Shown: positions 61,070 to 64,000 of the stretch, one piece after another
Position numbering within the stretch: position 1 is the first letter of the stretch
Layout of the letters: every line of letters begins with the position of its first letter
From: Amaurobius ferox
Taxonomy: Eukaryota; Arthropoda; Arachnida; Araneae; Amaurobiidae
Assembly (NCBI GenBank): GCA_951213105.1
Contig: OX578134.1
Coordinates: 141,857,450-141,921,449 of the forward strand
DNA length: 64,000 nucleotides
Direction: 5' to 3'
Made by a program: the position numbers and the translations under genes
The notes under the pieces: model-generated
The model's input: the letters and a program-made list of their open reading frames with translations, nothing else
What the model was told of the DNA's origin: nothing
The model's database searches: none

Positions 61070-62600
61070 GCATCTCCTCATATTTGAACGAAAAATCTGA
61101 GGTCGAACTCCCCATGATAAATGTCCGATAAAAGCATTGGTCATTAGTACAGTATCTCTGAATATATCTTCATTTAAATGCCATGAAGTATATGCTCGTT
61201 ATGATACTTTTATACGATATTCCAGTAATGAAAATAAATAAGTTTAGATGCAATCTAGGAATGGCTGGGGTAATCAGGCTGATTTATTGATAGAATCAAT
61301 TCGAATAAGAATAAAACCTTGGAATAAGATTTAAGTATATATATATATATATATGCATATAAACCACCACATTAAAATTTAAATAAAGTGAAAAAGCATA
61401 AAATGTGTAACTAAATTAATGTGATTATCATCAAGAGTACTTGAAAATGGCAGCAGTTCCTGCAGATAATAGAAATGTTCATTAAAATATACATGTATAT
61501 CGTGATGTATTGTAACTTTATTATTAATATTCTCTTAGAAAATCGGGGTGTTTTGATGAAAACTTAGTTTTTTATACTTTTCGACATATTGCTGAAAACT
61601 AAAATTCAAAAATAGATTTTCCAGGTACTGTCTTCCAAAATGTGTCTCAAATTTTAAACGAACGATCTGAGACTAAACTCTCTATGATAAATGACCAATA
61701 AAAGCATTGGTCATTAGTGCAGTATCTCTGAATATATCTTCATTTAAATGCCATGACGTATATGCTCGTTATGATACTTTTATACGATATTCCAGTAATG
61801 AAGATAAATAAGTTTAGATGCGATCTAGGAATGCCCGGGGTGATGAGACTGAATTATCGATAGAATCAATTCGAAAAAGAATAAATCCCCGGAATAAGAT
61901 TTAAGTATATATATATAAACCACCACACTAACATTTAAATAAAATAAAAAAGCATAAAATGTGCAACTAAATTAATGTGATTATCATCAAGAGTACTTGA
62001 AAATGGCAGCAGTTCCTGCAGAGAATAGAAATGTTCATTAAAATATACATATTTATCGTGATGTATTGTAACTTTATTATAAATATTCCCTTAGAAAACC
62101 GGGGTGTTTTGATGAAAACATAGTTTTTTATACTTTTCGACATATTGCTGAAAATTAAAATTCAAAAATAGATTTTCCAGGTACGGTCTTCCAAAATGTG
62201 TCTCATATCGTAAACGAACGATCTGAGACTGAATTCTCTATGATAAATGACCAATAAAAGCATTGGTCATTAGTGCTGTATCTCTGAATATATCTTCAAT
62301 TAAATGCCATGACGTATATTCTCGTTATAATACTTTTATACGATATTCCAGTAATGAAGATAAATAAGTATTGATATCTAGGAATGGCCGAGGTGATCAG
62401 ACTGGATTCTCGATAGTAACAATTCGAATAAGAATAAAACGTCGAAACAAGATTTAAGTACATATATAAACCATCACACTAAAATTTAAATAAAGTAAAA
62501 AAAATATAAACTGTGTAACTAAGTTAATGCGATTATCATGAAAAGTATTTGAAAATGGCAGCCCTTTCTGCCGAGTATAGAACTTTTCATTAAAAAAGTG
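61070..62600 (+). repeat. Tandem array of a roughly 565-bp unit, about 2.6 copies
   Basis: AAAGCATTGGTCATTAGT recurs at 61131, 61701 and 62257, so the period is 570 then 556 bp. Shared landmarks in each unit are GCCATGACGTATATGCTCG, TTATACGATATTCCAGTAAT, AAACCACCACACTAA, AATGGCAGCAGTTCCTGCAG and TTTCGACATATTGCTGAAAA. The last copy ends in mid-unit at about 62600. The copies differ at a modest number of positions. No coding frame is shared. Confidence 0.9.
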
Positions 62601-63100
62601 AAATGACCTAGAACCCAATCATCGTGTAATGACGCGATTTAACGGCGGGTAATTTTTATTATGCTTTTTATATTAACGTTGTTTGGAAAAGAAAATGCTT
62701 TAAATTTTACTCGGAAAGAAAAAAAAAATATGTGATGTCGATGATGATATGGTAGCAAAAAAAGTTACATGCAAAGCTCTTTCTTATCCATTTGTATGTT
62801 CTTAATTCTAATGATTGCAATTATTTCGAATGGGTAAAGATTTCGAAAAGTGTTTTTACGTTAACGACAGTTTTGCGAATTACTCTAATTCCGAATAAAT
62901 GCATTTTCATAATAAAAAGTTTTAAGTCTCCTAATTATAATTAATTCCGTGGTGTAAGTCGAATAATTATACGTAGGTTTACTCGGGATTTTGTTGCATA
63001 ATTCCTCTTGCACCAGGAAACGTCTTTAAATTAATGGCTTGAAATCAAATAAAATTTGTCTGAAAATTAAATCAATTCCCTGAAATCAATTGAAAAAATA
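62601..63100. other. Noncoding stretch
   Basis: AT-rich, no recognised feature. Confidence 0.5.
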
Positions 63101-63260
63101 TCTGAAAATTAAATCAATGTCTTGAAATCAATGTCTTGAAATTAATGTCTTGAAATCAATGCCTTGATATCAATGTCTAGAAATAATTGCCTTGATATCC
63201 ATGTCTTGAAAACATTGTCTTGAAAACATTGTCTTGAAGACATTGCCTTGATATCCATTT
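63020..63260 (+). repeat. Minisatellite based on TCTTGAAATCAATG
   Basis: Short units of about 14-16 bp (CTTGAAATCAATGT and variants with ATTAATG, AACATTG or TATCCATG) are repeated many times, with higher-order variants such as CTTGATATCNATGTCT. Degenerate at the left, tighter at 63110-63258. Confidence 0.85.
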
Positions 63261-63369
63261 TATCTATATAATAATTGTTGCCGGACGTATTGTTGTCTTT
63301 TTAGACCATACTTTTAGACCATACCCTTTAGGGACGTAAATAATTGAATCTTTTCACACATGTTCTAAC

Positions 63370-63620
63370 CGACGCGGTGGTCAAACGGTCAAGGCAAGCG
63401 TTTCCTAGCGATCGTTCAGCTGCCGGGTTGTGGGTTCGAGTCCCACCTTCAGGCATGGATGTTGTGTCGTTGGGCGAAGTGTGTTCCGACCCCCACTGGT
63501 GTGCTGGGGCAACGGCTAACATGTTCATGGTGACGGCTAACATGTTCACGGTTCTGGCCGGGGTTTAGGCGAATGATGAATTATCAAATGCCTGGCCATT
63601 AGAAAAAAATATAAATAAAC
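63370..63620 (+). mobile_element. tRNA-derived SINE
   Basis: A tRNA-like head with GGTGGTCAAACGGTCAAGG (A box) and GGTTCGAGTCCCACC (B box, about 63433-63447), a GC-rich body, and a short tail (AGAAAAAAATATAAATAAAC). Inside, a 21-bp piece (ACGGCTAACATGTTCAYGGT-like) is tandemly doubled at 63511-63552. No clear target-site duplication. A different family from the SINEs at 5.3, 27 and 30.6 kb. Confidence 0.75.
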
Positions 63621-64000
63621 ACTGGTTCTATTAACAATGAAACAGAACCTGACGGTGCTAACTTTAGGATTCCCTCCCTGCAAGATCTTAAATATTGGGG
63701 TGGGAGCAAAAATGCATGAAATGCTCTTCAGAAGCTTTCTGTAGATCTAGATTTATTAGTTCCCTTATAGTAATATAATCTACGGAACAGACTAAACAGA
63801 GTCGGATTTTCTCTCCAAGGGGGGAGGGGAGGGAAGAGATTCGATGTCAAAATTCTGGCCAGATCTCATAAAAGCTCTCCGGTGAGCTAGAAGTCTTAAA
63901 CTTTGCTTCCATTATTGACTATGGAACATAATTTATCTGCACCAATATCTAATTAAGATGACGAATTTTGACAGTAACTGATATATTGTGTAACAAAATA
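63621..64000. other. Noncoding stretch
   Basis: Moderately GC-rich patches (GGGGTGGGAGC and GGGGGGAGGGGAGGG at about 63818-63833) but no gene or known repeat recognised. Confidence 0.45.

Overview
The window is AT-rich, intron- and repeat-dominated metazoan DNA. One short exon encodes a Dscam-type immunoglobulin half-domain. That exon, together with the Tc1, THAP/P-like, Ty3/gypsy and Penelope-type elements, points to an arthropod, most likely a chelicerate such as a spider. The species is inference and cannot be settled from the sequence. The only convincing host coding sequence is a 162-bp phase 1-1 exon on the minus strand at 4836-4997. Most of the window may be intron of that gene, but this is not proven.

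Layout. 0-5.6 kb: a retroelement-tail-like stretch carrying a hammerhead-like core, a complete but decayed Tc1 element (872-2274, TIRs and TA duplication), the Dscam-like exon, and a tRNA-derived SINE with a perfect 12-bp target-site duplication. 6.6-18.3 kb: six diverged copies of one repeat family (A), all in the same orientation, interrupted by TA arrays and two Penelope-type fragments. 18.6-19 kb and 42.4-42.8 kb: two 407/408-bp elements with TIRs, 8-bp target-site duplications and a THAP-like coding stub, i.e. a short P-like family. 22-25 kb: a direct repeat pair (C) around a dead reverse transcriptase. 26.7-34 kb: SINEs, repeat pair D, and the first copies of a second same-orientation family (B, up to 58.5 kb). 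34.2-40.7 kb: a cluster of three Penelope-type reverse-transcriptase elements among long TA/TACATA arrays, one with a 5' inversion and one a palindrome with 332-bp arms. 46.4-54.1 kb: a young Ty3/gypsy element with an intact 1736-codon gag-pol frame and one 1171-bp LTR. It lacks its 3' LTR and is flanked by two identical 552-bp copies of host sequence. 54-64 kb: more B copies, a second Tc1 element with an internal duplication, a GC-rich island, a roughly 565-bp tandem array, a minisatellite and another SINE.

The most novel item is the Penelope-type family. Five reverse-transcriptase fragments lie in or beside TA arrays. Their 3' regions, and a sixth RT-less remnant, share an RNA-like structure: a hairpin with an eight-base loop GATNGYGA (read antisense to the RT), stems that differ by compensating changes between copies, and in the better copies an outer stem that also covaries. 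No endonuclease domain is visible. The coding parts of the window do not form a pathway; they are one host exon in a landscape built by transposons.
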